28,744 nt of DNA from a virus. The stretch is from positions 1-28,744 of the IMG/VR virus record IMGVR_UViG_3300010885_012914; one strand, given 5' to 3'. Below are positions 22,593-28,689 of this stretch, piece by piece; positions within the stretch are counted from its first letter, which is position 1, and every line of letters starts with the position of its first letter. A program made the position numbers and the translations under genes. Under the pieces are notes generated by a model. The model saw nothing but the letters and a program-made list of their open reading frames with translations. It was not told the origin of the DNA and ran no database searches.

Positions 22593-23459
22593 TTAACGAC
22601 CTGACGATCCGAAGCCGAGTTCGCCCCGTTCGGAAGGTCGCAGAGTGCCTAGTTCAAAGGTTATCAGATCCGCTTCCAGTTTCAACGGCAACAACTGCCC
22701 GATCCGCTGACTAGGTTCGATCACCGAGTCCACTTTGCCATAGTTCCAACAGACAACATACAACTCGCCTCGAAACCCTGCATCAATGACCGAGAGCGGC
22801 ACGTGCAAGTTCAGTTTGCTGAATGTCGACGAGCGACCAACGATGATCGAGTAGTAGCCGTCAGGCATCTCTACTTTCACACCTGTTGGCACGGCTGCAC
22901 GTTCTCCAGCCGCAATCGTTAACGGTATCATACCGCTGTAAGCAAGGTCGAAACCTGCGTCACCTTTGTAGGCTCGTGTCAGTTGTTCGGTGTCGGTGTC
23001 GGTTTCATAGAACGCTGTCTTGATGTCTGCCTTGGCTCGCTGTGCCAGTGCGATGTTGCTGGTGACGAGCATCGCGATCGGGATCTCACCGACGTTGTAC
23101 ACTCGCACGTTTTTATGTTCAGACCAGTACAGTTCGACGATTGAACGCATACCGAACTCGTCATCGACTAGCAACACCACTGGTTTGCTAAGTTCCAACG
23201 CCAACGTGATCTCGGCTGGCACACCACGACTCAGCGTTTTTGCTGGTAGGTAGGCTAGAACGACGTCGGCTGTGCGTAACGCTTGTTCGTTCATTTGTTG
23301 CACTCTTGCGTCTAGTGGTGTTGTCACCACCCACGCCGTTTGAGGGTCGTAGGTGGTGACGCCGATCAACAGCGCTGCTGCTTCACGCACACGTTTGACT
23401 GTGGCTGTGCATTGATCGTTGGCGAAATCGATCGGGTGTGCGAAGTAGATCAACGCCAT
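22593..23459 (-). CDS. Deoxyribosyltransferase-like domain fused to dUTPase
   Basis: The 288-aa protein has two domains. Residues 1-110 resemble nucleoside 2-deoxyribosyltransferases: MALIYFAHPIDFA, ADVVLAYLP (Asp64) and PAEITLALELSKPVVLL, in which Glu83 matches the nucleophile position. Residues 155-288 are a trimeric dUTPase with all five motifs: DAGFDL (167-172), GRSS (208-211), VIDAGFRGEL (224-233), QRIGQL (251-256) and RGELGFGSSG (278-287). dUTPase keeps uracil out of DNA and provides dUMP. The extra domain may hydrolyse or exchange bases on a nucleotide; the substrate is unknown. It ends the operon that contains purZ and the MazZ-like gene, and its ATG overlaps the 66-aa gene by 10 nt. 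Confidence 0.88.
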   Translation of the reverse strand: MALIYFAHPIDFANDQCTATVKRVREAAALLIGVTTYDPQTAWVVTTPLDARVQQMNEQALRTADVVLAYLPAKTLSRGVPAEITLALELSKPVVLLVDDEFGMRSIVELYWSEHKNVRVYNVGEIPIAMLVTSNIALAQRAKADIKTAFYETDTDTEQLTRAYKGDAGFDLAYSGMIPLTIAAGERAAVPTGVKVEMPDGYYSIIVGRSSTFSKLNLHVPLSVIDAGFRGELYVVCWNYGKVDSVIEPSQRIGQLLPLKLEADLITFELGTLRPSERGELGFGSSGR

Positions 23460-23650
23460 ACGTTTCTCCTGATCGTGCTGTTCGGGTCGGGTCGCAATGT
23501 GGTTTCGTCGATGATGGCGTCATCGCGATCGATCCACAGCACAAGTTCGACTGTTCCGTTGATGTTGCAGCGGTGTTGTGCTTCGACAATGCCGTGCTGG
23601 TAGAGTGCTTTAGTGCGGCAGTAGTTAACTGCGTCTATGCCTTCGTTCAT
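23450..23650 (-). CDS. Small hypothetical protein between mazZ-like and dUTPase genes
   Basis: The 66-aa product begins MNEGIDAVNYCRTKALYQHG at the ATG at 23650, which overlaps the mazZ-like stop (ATGA). It has a helical first half and a beta-rich second half (GTVELVLWIDRDDAIIDE). A longer open frame across the region includes spurious upstream codons. Co-translation with nucleotide genes suggests a related role, but no family is recognised. Confidence 0.7.
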   Translation of the reverse strand: MNEGIDAVNYCRTKALYQHGIVEAQHRCNINGTVELVLWIDRDDAIIDETTLRPDPNSTIRRNVWR

Positions 23651-24015
23651 TTTGGCATCACTCCTGCTCGACCTGCTAACACCATTTTGCTGTAGACGGC
23701 TAGGTCGTGCCATGTGTCGTCTGATGCGGTGCGCCCTTGTTCGGCTGCGGTGATCACACGCTGGATTTTGCCCAGCGCGTAGAACATGATGCCCAACTCG
23801 TACATCTGTTCGTTGGTGAGTTCCAGCCCGTAAGAGCCAAGGTCGTCGATCTGTTTGTCGATGTCGACGCCTCGCACTTTCATCATCTGTCGCCCGATTT
23901 CGTGCAGGTCGCCAGTTCCATATTCGGCTAGTTTGTCCATCATGGCGTCGATCTCGGTGGTTGCTTGTCCGATCCACCAGTTGCGCAGTTTGTTTTTTGC
24001 TCGTGTGTTGAACAT
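23647..24015 (-). CDS. mazZ: MazZ-like MazG-family nucleotide pyrophosphohydrolase
   Basis: This 122-aa all-helical protein contains WWIGQATTEIDAMMDKLAEYG (shown as WWIGQATTEID and MDKLAEYG), DLHEIGRQM and YELGIMFYALGKIQRV, then SDDTWHDLAVYSKM. The spacing of the acidic residues (Glu21, Asp23, Glu31, Asp36, Glu39, Glu73 and the final Asp-Asp pair) fits the all-alpha NTP pyrophosphatase fold, and closely related actinobacteriophage proteins are annotated MazG-like. In Z-genome phages MazZ turns (d)GTP into (d)GMP for PurZ. Adjacency to purZ with a one-base TAATG overlap strongly supports that role. Substrate choice is not proven. Confidence 0.82.
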   Translation of the reverse strand: MFNTRAKNKLRNWWIGQATTEIDAMMDKLAEYGTGDLHEIGRQMMKVRGVDIDKQIDDLGSYGLELTNEQMYELGIMFYALGKIQRVITAAEQGRTASDDTWHDLAVYSKMVLAGRAGVMPK

Positions 24016-25133
24016 TAGTCGTTACTCCAGTCGTAGATTTGCATGTCGAGCATGTCGTGGTCGAACATCGCTGTTGCTTGTCCAGTGCCGTACATCGAGA
24101 AGGTTTGACCGACATCTGATGCTCGGCTGAGCACTTCTGCTTCTGCTTCAAGGTGTGAACCGTTGAACAGTTCAGTGATGTTGGTTTTTCCAGCGAGTGT
24201 TGGGTCGAGGTAGTCGACGAACATCAAGCACGGGTGCAGCGATTCGTTGTTGCCGCCGTTGGCTTGCACAGCGCGTTGCACGATGTCAGTGTCCCATTCG
24301 CCTACACGTCGCACCTTTTTGGTGACGGTGGTGAGTTCGGGTTTGATGTAGCCGCCGCTGCGTTCGCCGAGCAGATCCCAATTCAACTCGTTGTCGAGTG
24401 TGCCGCTGTTGCCTGCAACACGGATCGGGTAGGTGCGCATGACCAGCCATGTATGTATGGCGCGGCTGCGGTTCGGGTCGAGCGGCATGAAACCGATCTG
24501 TTGCAGCAGGTCAACAGTGCGACAGTCGCCACTTGTTGTCTGTGGGTAGTTCGCGGTGTGCATGCCTAGCCCGTAGCCTTGTGTGCCTTCAACGATGATT
24601 GTTGCACCTTTGTAGAACGCTGTGCCGATCATTTTGGCTGTGTCCATCATGTAGGGCGCAAGTTCTGCGATGTCGCGTGCTGTTTTTGCTCGGCGCATGA
24701 TCCGATCGGCACGTGCAGCGCCGATGCCTTTGGCTGTTGATCCTGTGCGTGCATTCAAGTCGCTACCTGTTTCGGCGTCGATGTGATGCTGTTCGATGAT
24801 CGTTGCCGACGGGTCGATGTAAAGTCGCGCTGAGACGTTGAAGTTCGCAGCGTCGAGTTGGTTGATCTCGTCGGTGAGCACGTTCATGTCGATCTCGCTG
24901 CCTTGTGCGATGATCAGTTTTGCCATCGGATCGATGACGGCTGCGGCTGGTATCTGTCGCAGCGCCCACACTCTACCGTCTTGATCGACGGCTGAGTGTC
25001 CAGCGTTGCTTCCCCCGACGCGCACCAGTTGCGTCACTGAGGTGCGCCCTTGGTAGTGGTCGGCTATTTGTGCTGCGACGTGTCCTTTGGCTTCGCTGCC
25101 AAACTGACCGCCGATGACGGTGTGAATTGCCAT
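24015..25133 (-). CDS. purZ: PurZ, 2-aminoadenylosuccinate synthetase for base Z
   Basis: The 372-aa protein is clearly related to adenylosuccinate synthetase PurA but has the marks of PurZ. The P-loop reads GGQFGSEAKGH, with Ser13 where PurA has its catalytic Asp (WGDEGKGK). The IMP-site region is RVGGSNAGHS, keeping Asn43-Ala-Gly-His46 but with Ser for one His. Further on come GSTAKGIGAARADR, EGTQGYGLGMH, YPQTTSGDCRT and KVRRVGEWD, which equals the aspartate-binding Arg loop of PurA. PurZ makes N6-succino-2-amino-dAMP from dGMP, Asp and ATP; host PurB then yields dZMP. The protein is shorter than PurA (about 430 aa), as PurZ enzymes are. AAGGAG precedes the ATG, and the mazZ-like gene follows directly. 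Confidence 0.93.
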   Translation of the reverse strand: MAIHTVIGGQFGSEAKGHVAAQIADHYQGRTSVTQLVRVGGSNAGHSAVDQDGRVWALRQIPAAAVIDPMAKLIIAQGSEIDMNVLTDEINQLDAANFNVSARLYIDPSATIIEQHHIDAETGSDLNARTGSTAKGIGAARADRIMRRAKTARDIAELAPYMMDTAKMIGTAFYKGATIIVEGTQGYGLGMHTANYPQTTSGDCRTVDLLQQIGFMPLDPNRSRAIHTWLVMRTYPIRVAGNSGTLDNELNWDLLGERSGGYIKPELTTVTKKVRRVGEWDTDIVQRAVQANGGNNESLHPCLMFVDYLDPTLAGKTNITELFNGSHLEAEAEVLSRASDVGQTFSMYGTGQATAMFDHDMLDMQIYDWSND

Positions 25134-25178
25134 GTTTTTCTCCTTGTTTGTTGGTTTGGTTATATTACAGGTGGGGTG

Positions 25179-25571
25179 TTACGCGGTTGCTTTGTCGCGT
25201 GCACGTTCTTCGACGTAGTTGCGCACTTCGTGCTTATACTGGTCGATCCGCTTGAAGCGGTGAGGGTTGTCTGCTATGAACTTGCGAGCCACGTTTTGCG
25301 AGCAGCCTGCGATCTCGGACAGTTGGCGTGTTGTGACCACGACGTAGGGGTTCGAGTTGCACCAGTCGGCTAGCGGCTGTTTGATGTCGTCCACTTTGAT
25401 CAGTGTTGGTGTGGCGTTGCGTGCTGCGGCTAGCATCTCGCGCAGTGTCGTGGCTGGCACGAGGTTGCGAACTCTGATCGGCACGTGGCACAGCGCTAGC
25501 GGCATGCCGTGTTGTTCGAGTGCTTCACGCATTGCGCGTGTCGCTTGGTCGGGTGTGGTGATGGTGTTCAT
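25179..25571 (-). CDS. Putative helix-turn-helix DNA-binding protein
   Basis: The 130-aa protein has a helical first half (ATRAMREALEQHGMPLAL; TTLREMLAAARNA) and a second half with VVVTTRQLSEIAGCSQNVARKFI, shown here as TTRQLSEIAGCS and QNVARKFI, which looks like a helix-turn-helix, followed by a basic helix. It precedes purZ by 45 nt. AAAGGACA lies before the ATG. It could regulate the nucleotide operon or act in replication. The family is not certain. Confidence 0.7.
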   Translation of the reverse strand: MNTITTPDQATRAMREALEQHGMPLALCHVPIRVRNLVPATTLREMLAAARNATPTLIKVDDIKQPLADWCNSNPYVVVTTRQLSEIAGCSQNVARKFIADNPHRFKRIDQYKHEVRNYVEERARDKATA

Positions 25572-25589
25572 GTTGTCCTTTGTCCTTTG

Positions 25590-25814
25590 TTATCGTGTTA
25601 CTGTGATTGGGCTTTTGCTGAACAGTTGACCGCTGCGTGCGACGAATTGACGTGTCTGCTGTGCGCGGTAGATGAAGTTCCATGCGTGCACGTTCAAGCG
25701 GAATTGCTCGCGCTTGTCGTCGACGATGATGATTTTCTGACCGCTTTCGGTTTCGAAAATGTCAACGCCTAGGTAGTGTCCGATTGGTGTGAGTGTTGTG
25801 ATTGCTGTGTCCAT
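25590..25814 (-). CDS. Small hypothetical protein, first gene of the purZ operon
   Basis: The 74-aa product begins MDTAITTLTPIGHYLGVD and continues with SGQKIIIVDDKREQFRLNV and NFIYRAQQTRQFV. It looks like a small beta-rich domain with a basic helical end. Its leader (CAAAGGACA and then ATGGACACAGC) is almost the same as that of the 216-aa gene at 26859-27509. No family is recognised. Confidence 0.7.
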   Translation of the reverse strand: MDTAITTLTPIGHYLGVDIFETESGQKIIIVDDKREQFRLNVHAWNFIYRAQQTRQFVARSGQLFSKSPITVTR

Positions 25815-25845
25815 TTTGGTGTCCTTTGTTCGTTGTCCTATGAAT

Positions 25846-25875
25846 ATCTTACCATACGTGGATAGGTCTTGTCAA
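25846..25875 (-). promoter_or_regulatory. Promoter P3 of the purZ operon
   Basis: TTGACA (25870-25875), an 18-nt spacer and TAAGAT (25846-25851). Hexamers and spacing equal P1, P2 and P4, but the spacer sequence differs and there is no CAGGTTGT upstream. The purZ operon may therefore escape the control acting on the other three. Confidence 0.85.
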
Positions 25876-25878
25876 GCA

Positions 25879-26424
25879 TTATTCCGAGACGCTGTGGGCG
25901 AGCAGTTCGATGAAGTTCTCCAGTTCGCCTGATCCGATGTGGATATCGATCGCGCCGAATGCGCCACGTGTGACGTGACAATCGACGAACTTCTTCATCT
26001 GCTCTACGATGATCGGCATCAATTCGCTGCACAAAGCGTTGGCGTGGGCTTCTTGCTCTTGCTCTTGCTTGTAGATGGCGCTGCGGATCTCGCGTGCCTT
26101 CTCTGCACGCTCGCGTGCTGCTTCGATTTTCTCATATGCCTCGGTGTAGTTGTTGGCGAACAAGTTGATCTGATTGATCTGCTTTATGATCGCCGATGAC
26201 GTTGCAAACGTTGCGATCATCTTGCCATCTTGATCTTTGGTGAACTTGATCGGGCGCAACATCACTGCGTTGGGTTTGCGTGCTATCACGTTGCGTGCAT
26301 ATGTCGATACTGATTCATCTGTCGTGTGAATCGCGATGCACTTGATGCCGTTGTTGTCGATAAACACTGGCATTGATGTGGCTGTGCTGAGCACTACTGC
26401 TTTTTGGAAGTCGATCTTTTTCAT
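25879..26424 (-). CDS. Hypothetical protein with coiled coil
   Basis: The 181-aa protein has a beta-rich start (MKKIDFQKAVVLSTATSMPV; IKCIAIHTTDESVST) and a long charged helix at about residues 85-125 (IEAARERAEKAREIRSAIYK, followed by Gln-Glu repeats). The C-terminus is amphipathic (SGELENFIELLAHSVSE). SD AAAGGACA precedes the ATG. It lies between P2 and P3. I do not recognise a family; DNA or partner binding through the coiled coil is possible. Confidence 0.72.
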   Translation of the reverse strand: MKKIDFQKAVVLSTATSMPVFIDNNGIKCIAIHTTDESVSTYARNVIARKPNAVMLRPIKFTKDQDGKMIATFATSSAIIKQINQINLFANNYTEAYEKIEAARERAEKAREIRSAIYKQEQEQEAHANALCSELMPIIVEQMKKFVDCHVTRGAFGAIDIHIGSGELENFIELLAHSVSE

Positions 26425-26452
26425 GGTGTGTGTCCTTTGTTATTGTTGTTGG

Positions 26453-26623
26453 TTATTTGGCTGTTCGTGTGCTGAATGCGCACTGCTGACCACAAAGATC
26501 GCTGTAGATCTGTGCGAATCGCTCTGCAGTCTTGCGGCTGTCGAATGTGCGCACGATTTGCTTTGTGCTTGTCCTGATTACGTGTGTCTTGTTCATGGCT
26601 GGTGTCCTTTGGTCGTTGTTCAT
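26453..26623 (-). CDS. Small hypothetical protein, leaderless start at P2
   Basis: From the ATG at 26623, 6 nt after the -10 of P2, the frame gives 56 aa starting MNNDQRTPAMNKTHVI. An internal Met (26596, giving 47 aa) has AAAGGACA about 8 nt upstream and is the alternative start. The core VRTFDSRKTAERFAQIYSDL is a strand followed by a helix and resembles segments in two neighbours. Two cysteines follow (LCGQQC). The leaderless opening MNND is shared with the gene at P4. Function unknown. Confidence 0.62.
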   Translation of the reverse strand: MNNDQRTPAMNKTHVIRTSTKQIVRTFDSRKTAERFAQIYSDLCGQQCAFSTRTAK

Positions 26624-26629
26624 GGATCT

Positions 26630-26675
26630 ATCTTACCACATCAGTATATCATCTGTCAAGCCTTATCACAACCTG
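26630..26675 (-). promoter_or_regulatory. Promoter P2, with upstream CAGGTTGT element
   Basis: TTGACA (26654-26659), an 18-nt spacer and TAAGAT (26630-26635). CAGGTTGT (26668-26675) lies 8 nt upstream of the -35. The TGA inside TTGACA is also the stop codon of the 67-aa gene before it. The spacer differs from P1 at one base. Confidence 0.87.
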
Positions 26676-26859
26676 CCCCTTCGAGGTTCTCCGAGGCGTA
26701 GGTTTCGAGCAGCCCCCCGATCGCGCTCATCTCGGCATAGATCCCCTCGGCGGCTGTCCAGTCGCCGCTGGCGATGGCTTGTTCAGCCAATCGCAGCGAC
26801 TCCCGAATGTACCTGTGGTCGACCCTGAATGCCTTCAACGGGTGAACCAGTTGGCTCAC
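26656..26859 (-). CDS. Small acidic hypothetical protein
   Basis: I start this 67-aa protein at a GTG (26859) that overlaps the upstream TAG as TAGTG and follows AGGGGGG. An ATG at 26880 would add seven residues. The product is helical (YIRESLRLAEQAIASGDW; AAEGIYAEMSAIGGLLETY). The TAGTG junction is also used at the small gene between terminase and portal. Its stop lies inside the -35 box of P2. No family is recognised. Confidence 0.65.
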   Translation of the reverse strand: MSQLVHPLKAFRVDHRYIRESLRLAEQAIASGDWTAAEGIYAEMSAIGGLLETYASENLEGAGCDKA

Positions 26860-27509
26860 TATGCCCCCCTCTTGAACCATTTGCAGTAACCGTGATCGCC
26901 ATCGTTCTGACGCTTGGTGGACTCGACGGTGCGAATGATGCACTTGACTCGAACTGGTGACGCCTCGACGACGTAACCAGCGCGTTGCTTGCCGAAACCG
27001 CGAACCTGCACCAAATCACCGACTTTTGTAAAGGGGTTTGGCGTCGGCAACGCTTTGACCTTCACAGGTGAAAAAAATGCTGTTGGCATCGTGATGTCCT
27101 TCAGTTCAGCCAGCGCTGCTGCTTCTGCACGGCTGGCGATGATGTTCTTTTTCCATTTGCGCATCGCTGCTTCTGCTTCTTTCTGCGTGTCGAACTTGTA
27201 CCGATCGCTTGTGAGCACTTTGTCGGTAGAAGTATCCAGCACGACCCAACGCAGATCAGTTGTGAACTGGCTGCCGATCGAGTTGTAGCCTTTTTCTGTG
27301 CCGTAGATGCTTGCGCTGTTGATGAGCATGCGACGCATGATCACTGTCATCGTGTCAACGTTGCCATATAGGTGATGCGTGGTGTTGCCATGCACTTCGT
27401 TCAAGAATGCATTCCTTGCAATGTATTCAGGGTTAACGCATTCGCCTTTCTCATTGTAGCGGTACTCGCCCCATGTGAACGTTGTGATGATTTCGGTTGC
27501 TGTGTCCAT
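26859..27509 (-). CDS. Hypothetical protein with a C-terminal KOW/SH3-like segment
   Basis: The 216-aa protein begins MDTATEIITTFTWGEYRYN. Residues about 100-125 have the strand-helix pattern YKFDTQKEAEAAMRKWKKN also seen in smaller neighbours. Residues about 158-195 (VGDLVQVRGFGKQRAGYVVE, then VRVKCIIRT) look like an SH3/KOW-type beta barrel. It is the first gene after P1 and has CAAAGGACA before the start. It may bind nucleic acid; no specific family is recognised. Confidence 0.72.
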   Translation of the reverse strand: MDTATEIITTFTWGEYRYNEKGECVNPEYIARNAFLNEVHGNTTHHLYGNVDTMTVIMRRMLINSASIYGTEKGYNSIGSQFTTDLRWVVLDTSTDKVLTSDRYKFDTQKEAEAAMRKWKKNIIASRAEAAALAELKDITMPTAFFSPVKVKALPTPNPFTKVGDLVQVRGFGKQRAGYVVEASPVRVKCIIRTVESTKRQNDGDHGYCKWFKRGA

Positions 27510-27555
27510 TTTGTTGTCCTTTGTTCGTGGTTGATGTTGCTTGCCTTACCCCTAT

Positions 27556-27601
27556 ATCTTACCACATCAGTGTATCATCTGTCAAGCATCCTCACAACCT
27601 G
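27556..27601 (-). promoter_or_regulatory. Promoter P1, with upstream CAGGTTGT element
   Basis: TTGACA (27580-27585), an 18-nt spacer and TAAGAT (27556-27561). CAGGTTGT (27594-27601) lies 8 nt upstream of the -35. It drives the 216-aa and following early genes, with a leader of about 40 nt and an AAAGGACA ribosome site. Confidence 0.87.
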
Positions 27602-27611
27602 CCCCCAAAAC

Positions 27612-27627
27612 GGGTATGGCGATACCC
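27612..27627. promoter_or_regulatory. Dyad upstream of P1
   Basis: GGGTAT and ATACCC form a perfect 6-bp dyad with a 4-nt centre. It begins 10 nt beyond the CAGGTTGT element, the same gap as the dyad at P4. It could be an operator or a weak end of the upstream transcript. Confidence 0.4.
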
Positions 27628-27652
27628 ACTTCCGCTTGGCTTCCTTGCCCTC

Positions 27653-27677
27653 TCCGAGCCTTTCCCTTGCGCTCGGA
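27653..27677 (-). repeat. 18-nt intergenic repeat, copy 3, inside a hairpin
   Basis: The 18-nt sequence at 27653-27670 is identical to copies at 15045-15062 and 22476-22493. Here its end is extended into a 7-bp hairpin (27653-27659 with 27671-27677). It lies about 70 nt upstream of the P1 -35 box, in the gap between the lysis genes and the early region. Confidence 0.88.
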
Positions 27678-27722
27678 ACGCCCACCGCCACATCGACAGG
27701 GGTAGCCCTAGAAAAAGGCTCT

Positions 27723-27920
27723 CTAGGCTTCCTTCTCTATATGCCACTCGACGTGACGGTCAATCTTGTTATCAACCTTGTCAACCTTACGAGCCACCAA
27801 ACGCAAAAGATCCGCAACCATAGCGTGATCCTCGCTGTTCTCCTTACGCACACGCTGCAACAACGCAACAATCACCGACGCGATAGCCGCAACAACAGCG
27901 GCGACCACCATCTCGTTCAC
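27723..27920 (-). CDS. Small membrane protein of the lysis cassette
   Basis: The 65-aa protein starts with one membrane segment (VVAAVVAAIASVIVALLQRV, residues 5-24) followed by a charged helix (ENSEDHAMVADLLRLVARKV). Its ATG overlaps the stop of the endolysin (ATGA). Single-segment proteins with a charged coiled-coil tail lie beside endolysins in many actinobacteriophages and are thought to be holins or spanin-like accessories. A holin role is plausible. Confidence 0.7.
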   Translation of the reverse strand: MNEMVVAAVVAAIASVIVALLQRVRKENSEDHAMVADLLRLVARKVDKVDNKIDRHVEWHIEKEA

Positions 27921-28402
27921 TTCGCAGCAAAAATCTTAGTGAAAGCAGCCTCGACAGCAGCAGGATTGTCAGCCATAGCAGGTGACAACTCAACATGCAA
28001 CCAGTCTCCAAGCGGTGCGCCATGCACAGTCTCTTTGTCATACTTTTGCCAAGCGTTGCGGTCACACTTCCACGCACGACCATGCGGCGCAGGGAAATAA
28101 TCGATGATCATCTCGATACCGAGTGCATCAGCGTTGTCAGTCAAAATCTTGCACCACTCCATCGCGTGCTGGCGTCCCTTGTCTTTGCCTTTGTTGCCCA
28201 TCTTACGGTAGGACAGATCGACAGCGCGACCAGTGGCGTGCACGCTCAGGCTCTCTTTGCCGCGCATATTGCGAACACCGAAATCGCCATTGTTCCACAA
28301 TGCATGATCGGACAAGAAAACAACACGATCGATAAAAGACTTCAAACCAGCGCGAACTCGTTTGGCTTCGCCGTCTTTGTTACCTGTATAGACGCGGCTC
28401 AT
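27917..28402 (-). CDS. Endolysin, M15-type D-Ala/L-Ala-D-Glu peptidase
   Basis: The 161-aa single-domain enzyme shows zinc ligands of the M15 peptidase family: SVHATGRAVDLSY with His55 and Asp62, and GDWLHVEL with Asp133 (catalytic acid) and His136. The order HxxxxxxD...DxxH matches the Ply500/VanY type that cuts peptide stems of peptidoglycan. No separate wall-binding domain is visible; the C-terminal 20 residues form a helix. Its start overlaps the upstream holin-like gene and its end the small membrane protein, a normal lysis cassette. Confidence 0.88.
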   Translation of the reverse strand: MSRVYTGNKDGEAKRVRAGLKSFIDRVVFLSDHALWNNGDFGVRNMRGKESLSVHATGRAVDLSYRKMGNKGKDKGRQHAMEWCKILTDNADALGIEMIIDYFPAPHGRAWKCDRNAWQKYDKETVHGAPLGDWLHVELSPAMADNPAAVEAAFTKIFAAK

Positions 28403-28677
28403 CAGAGTGCTCTTTTCGAAACCTTTTTCGCTGCGATCTTCGCAGGTGTCGCACCAAAAGCGCTATCGATCTCGTCCATAGTCAACTTGCCGTCGATGCT
28501 CGCCTTAGCGAGAGACTCGACAACCTTAAACACTGAGACAGCGCCAGCAAGAGCGGCAGCCTTCCAAATCTCCAACTCAGGCGCGATAACAGCCGCGCCA
28601 GTGACCACACCGAGTGCGTTTGTAAGAAACAGGGCGACTATACGTTGTGCTACTGCTTGCATCTTGTTCATATGCAA
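28402..28677 (-). CDS. Holin-like membrane protein
   Basis: The 91-aa protein has two hydrophobic segments, about residues 10-28 (RIVALFLTNALGVVTGAAV) and 34-48 (WKAAALAGAVSVFKV), then a polar, basic tail (AAKKVSKRAL). Size and topology match small actinobacteriophage holins. The ATG may be at 28677 or 28671. It overlaps the endolysin start. A holin function is inferred from context. Confidence 0.72.
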   Translation of the reverse strand: MHMNKMQAVAQRIVALFLTNALGVVTGAAVIAPELEIWKAAALAGAVSVFKVVESLAKASIDGKLTMDEIDSAFGATPAKIAAKKVSKRAL

Positions 28678-28689
28678 CAGCGTAGCAGG

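Noticed and set aside
25134-25178. TAATAT as a separate purZ promoter
   Set aside because: No -35 at normal distance; a good SD and short gap suggest purZ is read from P3.
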